Part shown: in pieces, positions 15,801-27,364 of the stretch
Position numbering within the stretch: the first letter of the stretch is position 1
How the letters are laid out: every line of letters begins with the position of its first letter
Assembly: GCA_947650285.1 (NCBI GenBank)
Contig: CANTFL010000389.1
Location: 310,001-374,000 of the forward strand
DNA length: 64,000 nt
Reading direction: 5' to 3'
DNA from: Hyaloperonospora brassicae
Lineage: Eukaryota > Oomycota > Peronosporomycetes > Peronosporales > Peronosporaceae
Program-made: the position numbers and the translations under genes
Notes under the pieces: model-generated
What the model saw: only the letters and a program-made list of their open reading frames with translations
What the model was told of the DNA's origin: nothing
Database searches by the model: none

Positions 15801-18800
15801 TTATGGATATTATTTATCGTTTACACTTACGCATAAGTGCCATTATTATAATTTAAAAAACAAAAATCCACATTCATAGCAATATTTTACTATCTACTTT
15901 AATCGAGAATTTTCTCGTATCTTCTGCCTTGGCCATAATAACAAAAAGGGGTATCGAATGTACACATTTATATGACGCCATCATTCGGAGGCTACATTTT
16001 TTGGCATAAGAGGACCGCGGAGATCGCGCCTCTGTTAAACCTTATTTTAAATTTGTCCTTTACCTAAAATACAGAGAAGCAAAGATCGACTGCATATTGC
16101 TTGCTAGGATCTAACCTTGTTGGAATACCTAGCTATATCATCGACCAACAAAGTGTATTTTATCTTCATGGGTTTGATTCATACGTTTATAACGGGCGTA
16201 TTTGTCAAAGTTAAGACAATAGCTGATTTTGATCGCTCAATTCTTTTGTATCGCAGCCACTAACGAGACTTTTTTTGCTTATGCATTGTATAATTAGCGC
16301 AAAATAATAAATATACCACAATTAGTACTTAGTTGTTGATTATCACAACCAGCTCATCTGTCTCTACGAGGTACTTCATGTCGATAGATTGTTGGGTCGA
16401 CGCTTAATCTGCCCAATTCGAACCACAAAGCTTGTTTATAAGTGCAAGAGAATGCATTCAGCGCATCACTGCTAGCCTACGACACTATTCCTTGTAGTAG
16501 TATCTTGTCATTCAGTTTAAAGAAGTCGGAGCGAGAAAATTTATTTTGCAGATGAAGGACGGGTATCACAGCTTCTATGACCATCGAAATTTATTCATGA
16601 CCTGTTAATTCAAGTCTTATCATATAGGAAAATCATTATTAGGGTATTAAGGTTGTTTGCATAGATTTTTATTGCAACCTGTACGCCGAAATAATTTAAA
16701 GATCATTTAATACACCATTACCATATTATTTGATACATGCTACCATAGAGGCAATTCATATGAATAAAATGCCACATGAGTAGTTACAGTACATGCTTTC
16801 GTAGATACTGACACGTTGGACGTTGTAATAGTGGCATTCCTGGACTAGATTATGGCTAAACTATACGACTTATGGTGACTGCTAATTTTATTTTTTCTAG
16901 GAAGCATATTAAAAAGTGTTATAATCAAGAAGCAACCGTGATGAAGTCGATCGTGAACTTTGGTCGTAAATGATCAAATAGGGAATTATTATTGGGACCC
17001 AAGATCAATATTAGGGGGTAGTAATCTGTATTAACTGTAATTTTCAAAATCGATTTTAATTATAAATGCCATTGTGATGAAAACTAGTACCGAGAGTTTG
17101 GTGAAGGTGGACCTCATTCGTTAGTTTGGTCACGTATCTAGACCGGGTCGTATTTAAAATAGCCTATAAACGAATCACGAGATCAAGTGTGATACTATGG
17201 TACCCAATCGTGCCTTAATTGACATGATCTAAGTAAGTCATGTAAAAGTGTACATTAACAATCAAGGGCGTGGTGCGTCAATACACTTATATTGATCAAA
17301 CCTAAATATGCAATCCGCAAAATTGGACAACCGAAAGCAATCTACGATTCCGATTTCGATACAAAAGAATACTATGTTGTGTAAATAAAGAAAATCAAAA
17401 CAAATATCTAAACCATATAGAGGACACACAGTAACATGTTTATAGGCACAAGCGTATGTCATGGAGTCAATTCCTGGTCATTACAACTCAATGTACTGAT
17501 AAAAACGGCGCAATTTTCTCATTTTCTAATTGACCTCTCGGAGCTCGAGATGGTCGCCTTAGTAAAGAAGACCTTCTCCAATTTAAAGGTTTAGGGTCGT
17601 CAGACTGCTTAGCACTTTACTGAAATTTGCTATCAAACGCATCGAAAATTTAGGATAGAATAAGATATTAAGACAGAATGAGTGGTCGCCCTTGAAATGC
17701 ACCACAGTATTGACATTTTAAAGAAGCTATGCTTCAGAAAAATTCCGATTCAATAATAATCGATATTTTTAAAAAAAGACGTGTTCAGTTATTGCAAGAT
17801 GTCCATCCTCCTATATCTGGACTGCAAACGATGAGGAAATCTAATTCTTCTGGATTCGAAGAAATATCATGGTAAGTAGCGGGATTGGACCGATAAAATT
17901 CGATATAATTTAATTGACCAATATATGCGTCACATACATTAGCAATACCTGTTTTAGAATTGATTGGTATCATATCATTCATATAACCGTTACCGCATGC
18001 GTTTTACTATGTCTTCACGGCTCCGTCTACTCCCCAAACTTTGCGGTATGTGTATAATTTATATTATAATTTAATTCTCGTTGCGATAAACCGATCGTCC
18101 AATTGTGGATAATTAATTACTCTTCATTAGGTTTGGATGAGCAATTAATAATGCAAATTTTAAGTTATAGCTGTTATATGCGATCGAAGGTGGTAAATTG
18201 TAAATATGCATATTTAAATTAAGATAATTAGCAGGTGCAACAGACAATTCCTTATTCGTAGTCAGGTGTACAGATAAGAGCATGACTAAACCTCAGTTAT
18301 AATGATAGTGAAACAAAGGAATTAAGTCTTACGCCTCAAGGGAGCTCTCAAGTAAAATTAAAAGGCCTCTTAACATCTTATTAGTTGTTTTCAGTACCAT
18401 AAGATTTATACATGTATGAAAAGGTGTATCAAAGTAGTAGAAGACGTTGCTTCGAGACATTTCAAGTATAAATATTCGCAAAAAATATTAATGTCAGCTA
18501 AATTTTGTAGGTGGCAGAACATCTATACTACACCTAGGTAAAGACTAGGATGCACAGAAAATATTACCTTCTCTACATTTTTCGTTAGTTCGCACGCTCG
18601 CGCGCGCAAACATGTAGAATCAACCACGCCCTATAACATTTATACGCTTCCTAAAAAGGAATATTCATTTATCTCGTAGTCCGTACGACATGTACGCATT
18701 TATTAAGTCGATTGCGAGATTCGTGTAACGTCAGACCACATATCATTAAAACTGCCCTTATCAGGTGAGGTTAGAATAAGACGAATTCAATTACTGTATC

Positions 18801-20709
18801 TTTTACGGTTATTTTTCTTGTTAAAAAATGATGAAAACTACTTATGGGCTGATGTTACGCATCATATCATTAACCTACATTCTACGAACAAAGACTGGAT
18901 ACTGAAGCAGTTTTGTTAATATTATTTGCATGTTTGTATTTTGGATCAATAGATGAAGCCTTTCACCTAATACGTATTCAAATATCGCATTGTATAAAAT
19001 GCCGTTCACTCTCCACTCTTTCGTTTCAACAATACGGCTTTATTTCTTCTGCATACTCGGTTTCAAATTTTACGATACCTTGAACTTACACGGCTAGCAT
19101 TTTTCACGCTTAATTATCAGCGTCGATCGATATAGCAATATTTGAGCGTTCAGTTTCTTAAACTATAATTATTCTGGTCGAGATACCGAAGTTGTATATG
19201 CGAGACTCCGCCCATTATACAAAACCTGATGCCGTCATTTTTAGCGAAAAGCAGGTAAACTTACATATGAATACGTGAGTTTATCTATAAAATACTGACA
19301 GTGAATTGCGTGTCTTAATGTTCTTATTCGACGTCTACAATTTTAGCAAGTTGAAATCCTGTTGGCAGCTTCTACGGTAGTAATCTAGCATCGATTATTT
19401 TTGTATATTTAAATTTATTATTTTACATCTTGAAAGTTACGGATGCCTATCATCTGTAAACACATCTGATATATTGTAGCACTTATTAAAAACATGGTAA
19501 AAATAACGATAGCAACAAAAATCAACCTTATCTACCAAGCCTCCCAAATATCCTATTATGTTTATTGATTGATAATTTTAGTTAAGTTATTCTAAAGTAT
19601 CGATTTGAAACAAAATTACCGAATGTCCAATAAGATGAGTAAACAAAATTTTGTAGCAATTGATAAAGAAAAATATAAATATCACAAGGTGAAGAATAGC
19701 ACAGTATAAAGTATTCAGAAGTACAAAATGCACCACCAAAGTAAGAATTCCATCGATCTTAGATATGCCTGCAATTATTCATATTAAAACAGTTGTATTC
19801 GCTTTGTTCGACTTCAAGTGCGCTGATTATAATATCATACATCTGACTTGCCAACTGTCGAATTATATAATAGCGAAAGGTTCGCCAATCTCTAAGCGTA
19901 TCTTATCAGAGTTGAGAATTTGCTAGTAGTTAGCCACGATACCCAGATTTTTTGTTCAGCTTTCAAAGTTTAATATCGCAAAACGCGTAGCTCCGTCTCG
20001 GCCGAATTTTTATCTTTGTTGAATAGAGATAGCGCCACTTTTAAAACGACGCGTAAAAACTCTGATGTAAAGTACTTAAGTTGTTAGGATAAGAATGAGA
20101 AGTAAAAAGCGAAACGTCGTTGTATTTGATTAGTTTTAGTTCTTTCTTTGCCTATCCAAATGCCGAGAGATGAAGCAAGGACAAACGCTAGCTAGATCCC
20201 AATTTTTCTTTTCACATTGGACCTCTATGAACAGAAATGTACACCTGATCTTACATTTCCCGTTTTTCCTACATTTGATACATCTTCCGACGATACTACG
20301 CTGAACGCATTATAAACAGGCGCTTTATGGACTCCATAGAAATATAACGGGATTCCAACACATGGTAGCACTTATACAAGCATGTATATTGTAGAAGACA
20401 ATCAATGAGCGTACAGAATCATTTTTGATCCTATCATAGGTGATCATGCAGATTCTTGTGTACAGGTAAGGTCCATTGAACGTGAACAACACGCACATGC
20501 TATATAATCGCATTGTCCTATATATTATAAGATGCTAATGGAGGTCGTAATGTCGGTGTGTTAATATGGATATGAGGCTCCAGGCTACAAAGATATACGC
20601 GGTCTTGCTCGCTATAGTGGATGAACATAATGTACACAAGTGTATCAGTCCGGTCCTATATCCTAGATAAAATGTAGGGTACAACATATGCGATCACACC
20701 ATTATGATG

Positions 20710-20931
20710 TATTAGGTAAAAGGACATGAGTGACGGTTAGATGTATTGATACTGAGTTTACCTTTCCAACCAATTACTCCCATTAGTCCTCAGCTACCCT
20801 TTCCCGCAGGTCTTCTCCCTACCACCCATTTCAAGTCACACCCAGTTTCACCATGCCCTATACACCGTCAAGCATGAGCGAAAGCCGCGCTTTGCACAAG
20901 AGCAACATATGTCGACACGTCGTTTCCAACA
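20710..20931 (-). repeat. copia 3' LTR
   Basis: A 222-bp direct repeat of 25,680-25,901. The target duplication TGATG abuts its left edge at 20,705-20,709. On the minus strand, the purine-rich sequence GAGGAGAATT immediately precedes the LTR (plus positions 20,932-20,941) and fits a polypurine tract. Confidence 0.9.
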
Positions 20932-21199
20932 ATTCTCCTCGTGAGTGCTGCCGGTGTTTAGCTTACCCGCGCCTAATGCGTGCGTTACGACGCACATTTC
21001 CCACGTCATCTCTTGATTTTCTCCATTTCGCGCCTCATCGTTCCCATGCGAGCTGCATTAGCCCGCGCAGTGTCGCGAGCTTTGACACACCCATGGCTTT
21101 GGTCATCAAATCCGCGAGCATGAGCTCCGAGCGGACGTACGGGGTCTTCACAATTCCACGGCGCGCGAAGTCACTGATGAACTTGAGCCGCACGTCGAT

Positions 21200-21500
21200 G
21201 TGCTTGGCCTTCAGGATCGAGGCTTATCCATCGATCCGGCTGATGGCCGCCTGGTTATCTACGCGCATGATCATGGGGATAACCGGTGCCATGTCGATCT
21301 CGCGCAGCATCTCGCGCAAGCCGACAAGTTCACGAGCAATCTCCGTCGCGGTCACGAATTCTACTTCCATGGTAGAGAGGCTGACGCCGCTAGCTTTCGC
21401 GCCGACCATGACACCGCCATGGCGTTTAACAGCACCACTCCTCCTGTCATCGACTTGCGGTCTGCTTTGTCTCCCGCGAAGTCTGCGTCGCTGTGCGTCT
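21200..21500 (-). pseudogene. copia RNase H remnant
   Basis: The minus strand reads SLSTMEVEFVTATEIARELV and VDNQAAISRI, which match the copia RNase H pattern STaEaEY...L(R)E...DNqaA. It is a fragment without a continuous link to the RT part. Plus-strand frames over this region are antisense shadows. Confidence 0.7.
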
Positions 21501-21758
21501 GAAGCTCCTGTGCGTCGCGAATCTTTTGCGCAGGCGCCATCGCAAGTTTGAGGCCAGCATTACCCTTGAGGTACCTCGCGATGCGCTTCGCAGGCTTCCA
21601 ATTGTGAAGCCGCGGAGCGTGAGTCTACCTGGTGGCCTTATGGACCGCGAACGCGATGTCCGGCCTCGAGCAATGTGCTACCCAGGGTAGGCTTCCTACA
21701 AGCGACTGGAATGCCTTGATTGTAGCGCCACCGCTCGCGGACGCCGTTTCAATCAGTG

Positions 21759-22990
21759 CTATGTCCGCGGGCAGCACCTCGTAGTAACCATCGCCGATAG
21801 GTGTCTTAGTCGAATTTGCATCCGAAATGCCGTGCGCATAAAGTAAATATTTTTTGCTACTTCTTGATCTATATTGTACGCCCCGTCTTCGTCTAGTTCC
21901 ACCCGCATACCGAGGTACTTGTGGACGCGCCCGAGGTCCTTGATCGACAGCGTATTCAGGATCTCAAAGAACCTATCGACTGCCTCTGCGCACGTGCCAG
22001 TGGCCAGCAAGTCGTCGACGTACACTCCAAAATTGACCAGCTCAACACCGTCTCTCCTTCAATATAGGCACATGTCGGACATGCACCTCTGGAACCCGGC
22101 TTCTGCAAGCCGCGCATGCAGCAACTGGCTCCATATCCTTCCATGCGGCTTAAGTCCGTATAGGCTTTTGCGTAGCTCTAGTAAGACTTCGCTTGAGTTC
22201 GTAGCACCGAGCCTTTAAAGCGTTTCGTTGGACACGCTCATGCCACGCGGTACATGCAAGCATATCTGCAGGTGCGCTTCCTTTTTAGCCTTGACATACG
22301 CGTTGGGGTATCGCCATGCTTGCCCGCCCCCCCCCCATTTGGCTGCAAGTGCTACAATGACCATATCCATCGAGATGCTCATCACGGCGGCAAAGGTCAA
22401 GTTGTAGTCGACCCCGAGCACATGCTCGTTGCCACAGGCGACAAGCCGCGCCTAGTGCCGTTCCAGGTCACCACCCGCGCCGGTCTTGGTCTTGTAGACC
22501 CATATCGAGTGTAAAGCATTCTAGCCGGGGCTTCGCTTGATGACGCGCTAGACTTCATTATCTTCCAGCGCCGCGATCTCTTCTTGCATTGATGTTTGCC
22601 ATTCTGCCCGCTTGTTGCTGCGCATCGCTTCGCCGTAGTTGCCGGTTTCTTTCTCAAACAACACATTGACAATGTCGGCAATTGATGGGGGCTCCTCCTG
22701 ATCTGCTGTTGCTTCCGAGCGCTTAAACGCACCGCGAGTCGCATGAGGCTCTCTTTGCCACTTCTTTGTTTGTCTAGGCGCACTCTCGCGACCCCATGTG
22801 TTGCCAGCTGATGTCAATGTGGTTTGTTCTGCGCTTTTTTGTGCAATTCTGGGGTCTTCATCTGCATTGACGCTGTCGTCGTCAACTGGACTGCAAATAC
22901 CAATCAACAGTCGCGCGTTCTTCTCCTCTGAGAGCGTCGCGATGTTTTGAACGTGCTGCGTGGTGATGACGGTGTTGCTCTTTCTCAAGT
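21759..22990 (-). pseudogene. copia reverse transcriptase remnant
   Basis: The minus strand gives the linker and start of the RT domain (AEWQTSMQEEIAALEDNEVW region near 22,550-22,620) and, in another frame, the catalytic block MYVDDLLATG (YVDD near 22,013-22,024) followed by DLGRVHKYLGMRVELDEDG, typical of copia RT. Several frameshifts and a poly-C run near 22,327 break the domain. Confidence 0.8.
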
Positions 22991-23379
22991 ATATCCTGTA
23001 GATCTTCGCCTGGTCGTTGCGGCCAATGATTGGGCCCTTCTCGGACCGCCGCTGCAGGGAGTGGTTTCCAGGGTCTTTTCGTACGTCTCACGTCGATCAA
23101 AACTCACGATGTACCGCATGTCCGGCACCGCATGAGTGAGCACCTCGAAAGACGATGCGCACTTTGCGTTCGCGCTTGTCGGAGTCCTATTGAGTATACA
23201 GGCGGCGTATTCGACCGCATCGCCCCAAAAAATGCAGCGGTTAATTGAACGCGGAGATCGTTGAATGTGCCATGTTAAGGACGGTGCGGTGCACCCGCTC
23301 TGCTTTTCCGTTATTTGCTTAATTTATTGGTTCGCTGATTTGACGTGCAACCCCAATTCTCTTGCAAAACAAGTCCACG

Positions 23380-24100
23380 TTACGGTACTTCCCCGCTATC
23401 GGTTCGCAAAACTAATATCTTGCATCCAAAACGTCTCTCTAAAAACGCTAAGAAATGCTCAAATTTCTTTGCCTCTTGATACTTAGTCTCCGTTATATAC
23501 ACCCGACAGTAGTTACTTTTTTGATCTACAAAATTGACTTGATAGCAATTCCCAAGCATGTCTCTTTGCATGAGTGGGCCTTTTAGGTCAAAGCAGATTT
23601 CACTCCCCCTCGCTCTATGGGCGAGTTTGCGCCAGTGTCCTTTTGGCATGCGCATTTTTTGTCTGCTTGCTTTTCATGCAAGTGAAGCACGCCATGCCTC
23701 GCTGATCCATGAGCTCGATTCTCGAGTCAGGATCGCGCGCGATGCGCACGATTGTATCAAATTCACGGTGACTAAATCGCTGGTGAAAGTGTATCAGAGA
23801 CCCTACTTGCACGTCTCTATTTTGTTCCACAGTCACAGCCACCTCAAGAGCCGCCATGGCTCCGTCTTCGCATCGTACTACAGGTGTCTCCACGTAGAAT
23901 ACTTTGTTGCTCGTTTTGAGATCAAAGGCAATCTCTCCATCGCTGCGCCGAGCAAGCGATCGCTCAGCGCCCTTGTACACAAGTCCAAATCCCTTAAATT
24001 CAAGCTGCCCATAAGAAATTATGTTGAGCGAGCTGTGGCGCCAGGTACACGTCTGTGAGGGTGGTTCTCCTTTCTTTCCCACCGGCATTAACCTGCAGCT
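23380..24100 (-). pseudogene. copia integrase remnant
   Basis: Two overlapping minus-strand frames cover the N-terminal zinc-binding part (a FSHREF histidine region and MACFTCMKSKQ with the CX2C pair) and the catalytic core (CFDLKGPL for the first Asp, LRTDSGE for the second Asp). The reading frame shifts between the zinc-binding and core parts, and the core stops after the second aspartate, so the third acidic residue is not in a continuous frame. Confidence 0.75.
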
Positions 24101-24260
24101 GCACACTTCCGACTTGCGTAAGCTCGAGCGCTTCCCGTCTGCCATCGCACTATCGTAGCTGCATTTGTTCGCATTACGCAGCAGCGTCGCATCATGGACG
24201 AGGTGTCAGCTCGAGCCGCTGTCGAGGATCCAAGCGCTTATGTCACTGGCGTTACTGTTG
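24090..24260 (-). pseudogene. copia aspartic protease remnant
   Basis: The active-site motif appears as AWILDSGSS directly followed by an in-frame TGA (plus positions 24,206-24,208) and then HLVHDA in the same frame. In copia elements this position is normally a cysteine (DSGSSCHL), so one base change TGC to TGA explains the stop. The catalytic aspartate itself is kept. Confidence 0.7.
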
Positions 24261-24339
24261 CCTATCGCGTTCACCGATTCTCTCGCTGATCTGTGCTTAC
24301 GCCTAGCCCGCTTTCGACGCGACCGCGGCTTGATGTAGG

Positions 24340-25500
24340 TCACGGCCAGCACTATACATCCGTCGCCACCACCATCGTTATTCCTTTTTCTGCCACCGCT
24401 GTGGTTTCCGATCGCTTTAGAGCGGCCGTTCGCTTGGATGTGGACAGTTTTGCCACGCCCATAGCAGCTGCGCGATTCTTTCCGCTGCGCTGGCGTGTCG
24501 ACGTGCGCTGCCACGACTTCGCGACCGACCGACGTTGCTGTCGACTCGATCGACTGCACAAAGTGCGTCAGCTCCTCCGCATGGCACATATGGTCAACTC
24601 GATGTGGATCGTACTTTGCCTTAAACATTAGCGCGAGCTCGGCCGATGCGTGGCTGACAATGTTGTCAAGCACGAGTGTGTCGGCGCCGCCTCGAGCGTC
24701 ACCGACCGCTACGAACTACAGGATGCGTTCCGTCCAGCTGCGCTTTGGGTCCTTGCGCTGCGCGAACAGCTACATCGCCTAAGTCGCCGTGATGGACGTC
24801 TTAATTGTCGCAAGAATGCGTCCCATTGCGTAGTCAAGCGTCGGCTTCTGCAGCCACCACGTGTCTACTTGTTTGTGATAGTACCTCTCGGCCGTACCAC
24901 TTGGGTATTGACCAAGCAGGTCCACTTTCATATATTCGGACCAGAGGATGCCATACACCGCTTGAATCATGTTCACTTGTCGCAAGAAAGTCCGACCCCA
25001 GCCAAAGAAATCGGATCCCAGTCGCGATAGAGCTCTGACCCATCAAACTTTCTGATCGTAAGCTTTCGCTGGCGCGAGTCTGGCGTCCCGACGTGCATCT
25101 GATGATGCTGTTGCCTTGGAGTCGTCGCTGCCGCTTGATCTATTCCATGCACGTCAGCTGCGTGTTCTTCCGTCGTCGCCGAGGCTGGCACTGCCGCAGC
25201 AGGTGACACGCGGGCACGCACTTGATGCGGTTGCGGTGGTACATTCGGGAATCGAGGTCCAAGCGACTCAAATGGTAAGCACTCGTGGACGGGGCCAGGC
25301 ATAAGTTCCCGCTGCGCTCTGACCGCCGGTTTTCGTTCTGGTTGATCGAGTGCATCGATATGCATCGTGCGAGCTCCCATGTTCGCGCCAAGCGCTGACG
25401 CGAACAGTCCGCACTCAATTGCGCCACGCATCCGCTCGTCTTCGTCGATGCGTATCTGGCTCGTTTCCATACGCTATATGCGCGTGGAGAAGGCTTCAAG
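24340..25500 (-). pseudogene. gag: copia Gag remnant
   Basis: Minus-strand fragments read as a copia Gag: a proline/glutamine-rich N-terminus, then KLTIRKFDGSELYR (near 25,060), then GTAERYYHKQVDTWW and VLDNIVSHASAELALMFKAK in other frames. The nucleocapsid knuckle near 24,450 is degenerate: SCYGRGKTVHIQANGR keeps the first cysteine and the histidine but has R and G where the second and fourth ligands of CX2CX4HX4C belong. At least three frame changes are needed to read through, so no intact product is possible. Confidence 0.75.
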
Positions 25501-25679
25501 CATCTCGAGCATCTTGTCTTCCTTTGCCGAACCCTTTTGCTTGGTTGGGAGTGTCTTCGACAACCGCAGCGCTTGCAGAGCGTGCTGGCGGGGTGCCACG
25601 GGCCGGCAAGACCCTTGCGTGACCTGTTAAAGCCATTGTGGCTTCCGCGTCGTTGGGTCCAGCCAATTGGCTCAAAACC

Positions 25680-25901
25680 TATTAGGTAAAAGGACTTGAG
25701 TGACAGTTAGATGTATTGATACTGAGTTTACCTTTCCAACCAATTACTCCCATTAGTCCTCAGCTGCCCTCGCCCGCAGGTCTTCTCCCTACCACCGATT
25801 TCGAGCCACACCCAATTTCACTATGCCCTATACACCGTCAAGCATGAGCGAAAGCCGCGCTTTGCACAAGAGCAACATATGTCGACACGTCGTTTCCAAC
25901 A
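25680..25901 (-). repeat. copia 5' LTR
   Basis: A 222-bp LTR, the upstream one in element orientation, followed by the target duplication TGATG at 25,902-25,906. Just inside it on the minus strand comes GGTTTTGAGCCAATTGG, the expected place of the primer binding site, but I cannot assign the tRNA. Confidence 0.9.
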
Positions 25902-25906
25902 TGATG

Positions 25907-26830
25907 TAAATCATTAATATAGTCGCTCTACAAACGGAAATACTTAACAATATTGATCGCGTTGAAGAGCAAATGTATGCTGCGGCACATCTACTGGCGT
26001 GGCAATAGAATTCATATTCTTCACATGCGATTAATGGAAATAAAAGTCTAAATTAGCAACGGACGTCGCCGGAATGCTATGTTTGTCTAATTACGATTAA
26101 ATAAATTTGTAAATCGTTTTAAATATTTGATGCATATTATTTATCTGATCGTCCGCATTTGCGTTTTCGTAGTATAGTTGACAGTATTACCTATCCTCAA
26201 CTTGTGGTGTGTTTTGCAACATTTTGGTTGAAGACATTTTTCGATGTTTTTCACCTGTGCCTTTTTTGCTATCTGCAATACACAACTATTCGGGTATTCT
26301 AAATCTCCTCTTATTGTTATAAAATTTAGATATTAGTTCAACGTTTCAGTCATTGTGCATGACCAAAACTAATGCGCGGTCTTTATTGATCAAGATGAAG
26401 ACATCAAAGGGAATTTAAACAACTAAATATTTGGGCTCACTAACTCATAGTCAAGAATAATCCGCTGAGGTAGAGAGGGAGGTGGCCGGGACTCGCCGAC
26501 TTTTGACTCACGCGATCCCGATGCAAAATTTGCGTTTCGGGCAGCCTAGTGAAGCATTGAGCACTTCTGTTGTTCAAATTTTCACGATAAGTTAGTGGAC
26601 ACCGTCGAGTGCTGTCGATGACGCCTTTCCCCGTTCTTCCGAGAGGTTGGTATGTTTGCTACTCAAGCAGCTGTTAATGCCTGATAGCAGAAAGAGCTGC
26701 GAAAGAAGGGTCTTCTTCGCTTCTTCCAGCTTGAAGTAGCGAGCTGGCTACATGGTTTAGGGCTTTGGATGTCAATGATTGTGTCTTGTTGATCCTTCAT
26801 TGTCTCAGTTGTCTCGTTGTGAGATATAAT
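25907..26830. other. AT-rich intergenic DNA between the copia element and module 1
   Basis: No gene recognised. Short frames only. GC rises after about 26,460 on approach to the module boundary. Similarity to the region upstream of module 2 becomes visible by eye only from about 26,830 onward. Confidence 0.5.
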
Positions 26831-26879
26831 TTTCTGCAAAAACAGACTCCGCTGCAATCAAGTTGCCGTCGTACGTTTG

Positions 26880-26940
26880 TTGCGCGTAAGTGACGAATTA
26901 TACACGTGATTGGGCAACCGGCTCTTGCTGCCACATACAA
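26880..26940 (+). promoter_or_regulatory. single copy of the 62-bp promoter unit upstream of M13 copy 1
   Basis: About 60 bp starting GTAAGTGACG and ending CTGCCACATACAAGTC align without gaps with each unit of the six-fold array at 58,308-58,680 upstream of the paralogue. It holds GATTGG, an inverted CCAAT-type box, preceded by a CACGTG palindrome where the copy-2 units have ATCTCACGAGAT. It lies about 150-210 bp upstream of the first ATG. Confidence 0.6.
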
Positions 26941-26983
26941 GTCACAAGTGTCGGATACTTAGTCGTCGAGCACTCGACAGATC

Positions 26984-27039
26984 CTGCTTGTTCATGTCGC
27001 ACCTGATCACCACTGCTTGTTCATGTCGCACCTGATCAC
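26984..27039 (+). repeat. 29-bp tandem duplication in the M13 copy 1 promoter
   Basis: A 27-bp block beginning CTGCTTGTTCATGTCGCACC is repeated perfectly at 26,984-27,010 and 27,013-27,039, period 29 bp, ending 50 bp before the first ATG. It is absent from the equivalent place before copy 2, so it arose after the gene duplication or was lost there. Confidence 0.9.
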
Positions 27040-27059
27040 TCCTACCGCTTGAACCGCCA

Positions 27060-27088
27060 AACCCCATTCAATCATTTGCCAAGTCGCA
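27060..27088 (+). promoter_or_regulatory. candidate core promoter (initiator-like) of M13 copy 1
   Basis: The sequence CCCCATTCAATCATTTGCC sits just before the first ATG (27,089) and resembles oomycete initiator plus flanking region elements (YCAYTYY and CAWTTTNYY). Copy 2 has the related CCCATTGAACGATTTGCC at 58,761-58,778. If this is the start site, the 5' UTR is only some 10-25 nt. Confidence 0.3.
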
Positions 27089-27364
27089 ATGACGTGGAAG
27101 CGGACGACAGTTCACGACGCAACCGATGCAGACGTTCCTTCGGACGTCAGTGGTGCCGTATCGACGCACCATCGAGGAGCGCAAGACGATGGACAGCCAC
27201 TCTGCCAGTTGCAAGGAAGTGAGAGGCCTGCAAGAGGAGGATGCAGAGGCTGCCCCATCGCCGTCTCGCCTGCACCGAAAGTCGGGGGCGGCCTGGACAA
27301 TGGGGAGTCTGGGCATGCTGCTCGTTGCCGCGGTCCTGCCAGTCGTTCGAGGCGGTACTCCTGA
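27089..27364 (+). other. first-ATG frame of M13 copy 1, out of frame with the peptidase
   Basis: The ATG at 27,089 is in the same context (AAGTCGCAATGACGTGG) as the start of copy 2 at 58,787 and gives the same N-terminal peptide MTWKRTTVHD. In copy 1 this frame leaves the peptidase frame after about 35 codons because of a 1-nt length difference near 27,190-27,240, and ends at 27,364. It is either the true start of a frameshifted gene or a leftover upstream frame; see the peptidase entry. Confidence 0.5.

Larger units (their letters stand above)
1..20704. other. AT-rich gene-poor desert
   Basis: No coding region could be supported on either strand. Open frames are all short (the longest about 106 codons), have no recognisable domain, and show no clustering or codon bias that would suggest exons. 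The DNA is AT-rich with many short A/T runs. The only internal structure seen is a GATC-rich patch near 0.96-1.4 kb and an AT dinucleotide run at 6,781. This looks like decayed intergenic DNA typical of gene-sparse compartments in oomycete genomes; diverged transposon remnants beyond recognition by eye cannot be excluded. Confidence 0.6.
20710..25901 (-). mobile_element. Ty1/copia LTR retrotransposon, complete but degenerate
   Basis: A 5,192-bp element bounded by two 222-bp direct LTRs and flanked by a 5-bp target duplication TGATG (20,705-20,709 and 25,902-25,906). The coding strand is minus: Gag, protease, integrase, reverse transcriptase and RNase H fragments occur in the Ty1/copia order (integrase before reverse transcriptase) from right to left. 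The LTRs differ at about 10 of 222 positions by eye, so the insertion is not recent. The polyprotein is broken by many stops and frameshifts, so the element is dead. On the minus strand the LTR starts TGTTGGAAAC; the other end reads CCTAATA, not the usual CA. Its GC content is clearly above that of the flanking desert. Confidence 0.9.

Noticed and set aside
20853..21551. A 232-codon plus-strand open frame
   Set aside because: It is antisense to the copia RNase H region and starts inside the LTR; the minus strand carries recognisable motifs and the plus frame carries none.
22320..22340. Poly-C run as a possible functional G-quadruplex
   Set aside because: A simple homopolymer inside the dead copia element, more likely slippage or a sequencing artefact.
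23558..24631. Plus-strand frames of 110-166 codons over the copia element
   Set aside because: Antisense shadows of integrase, protease and Gag remnants.
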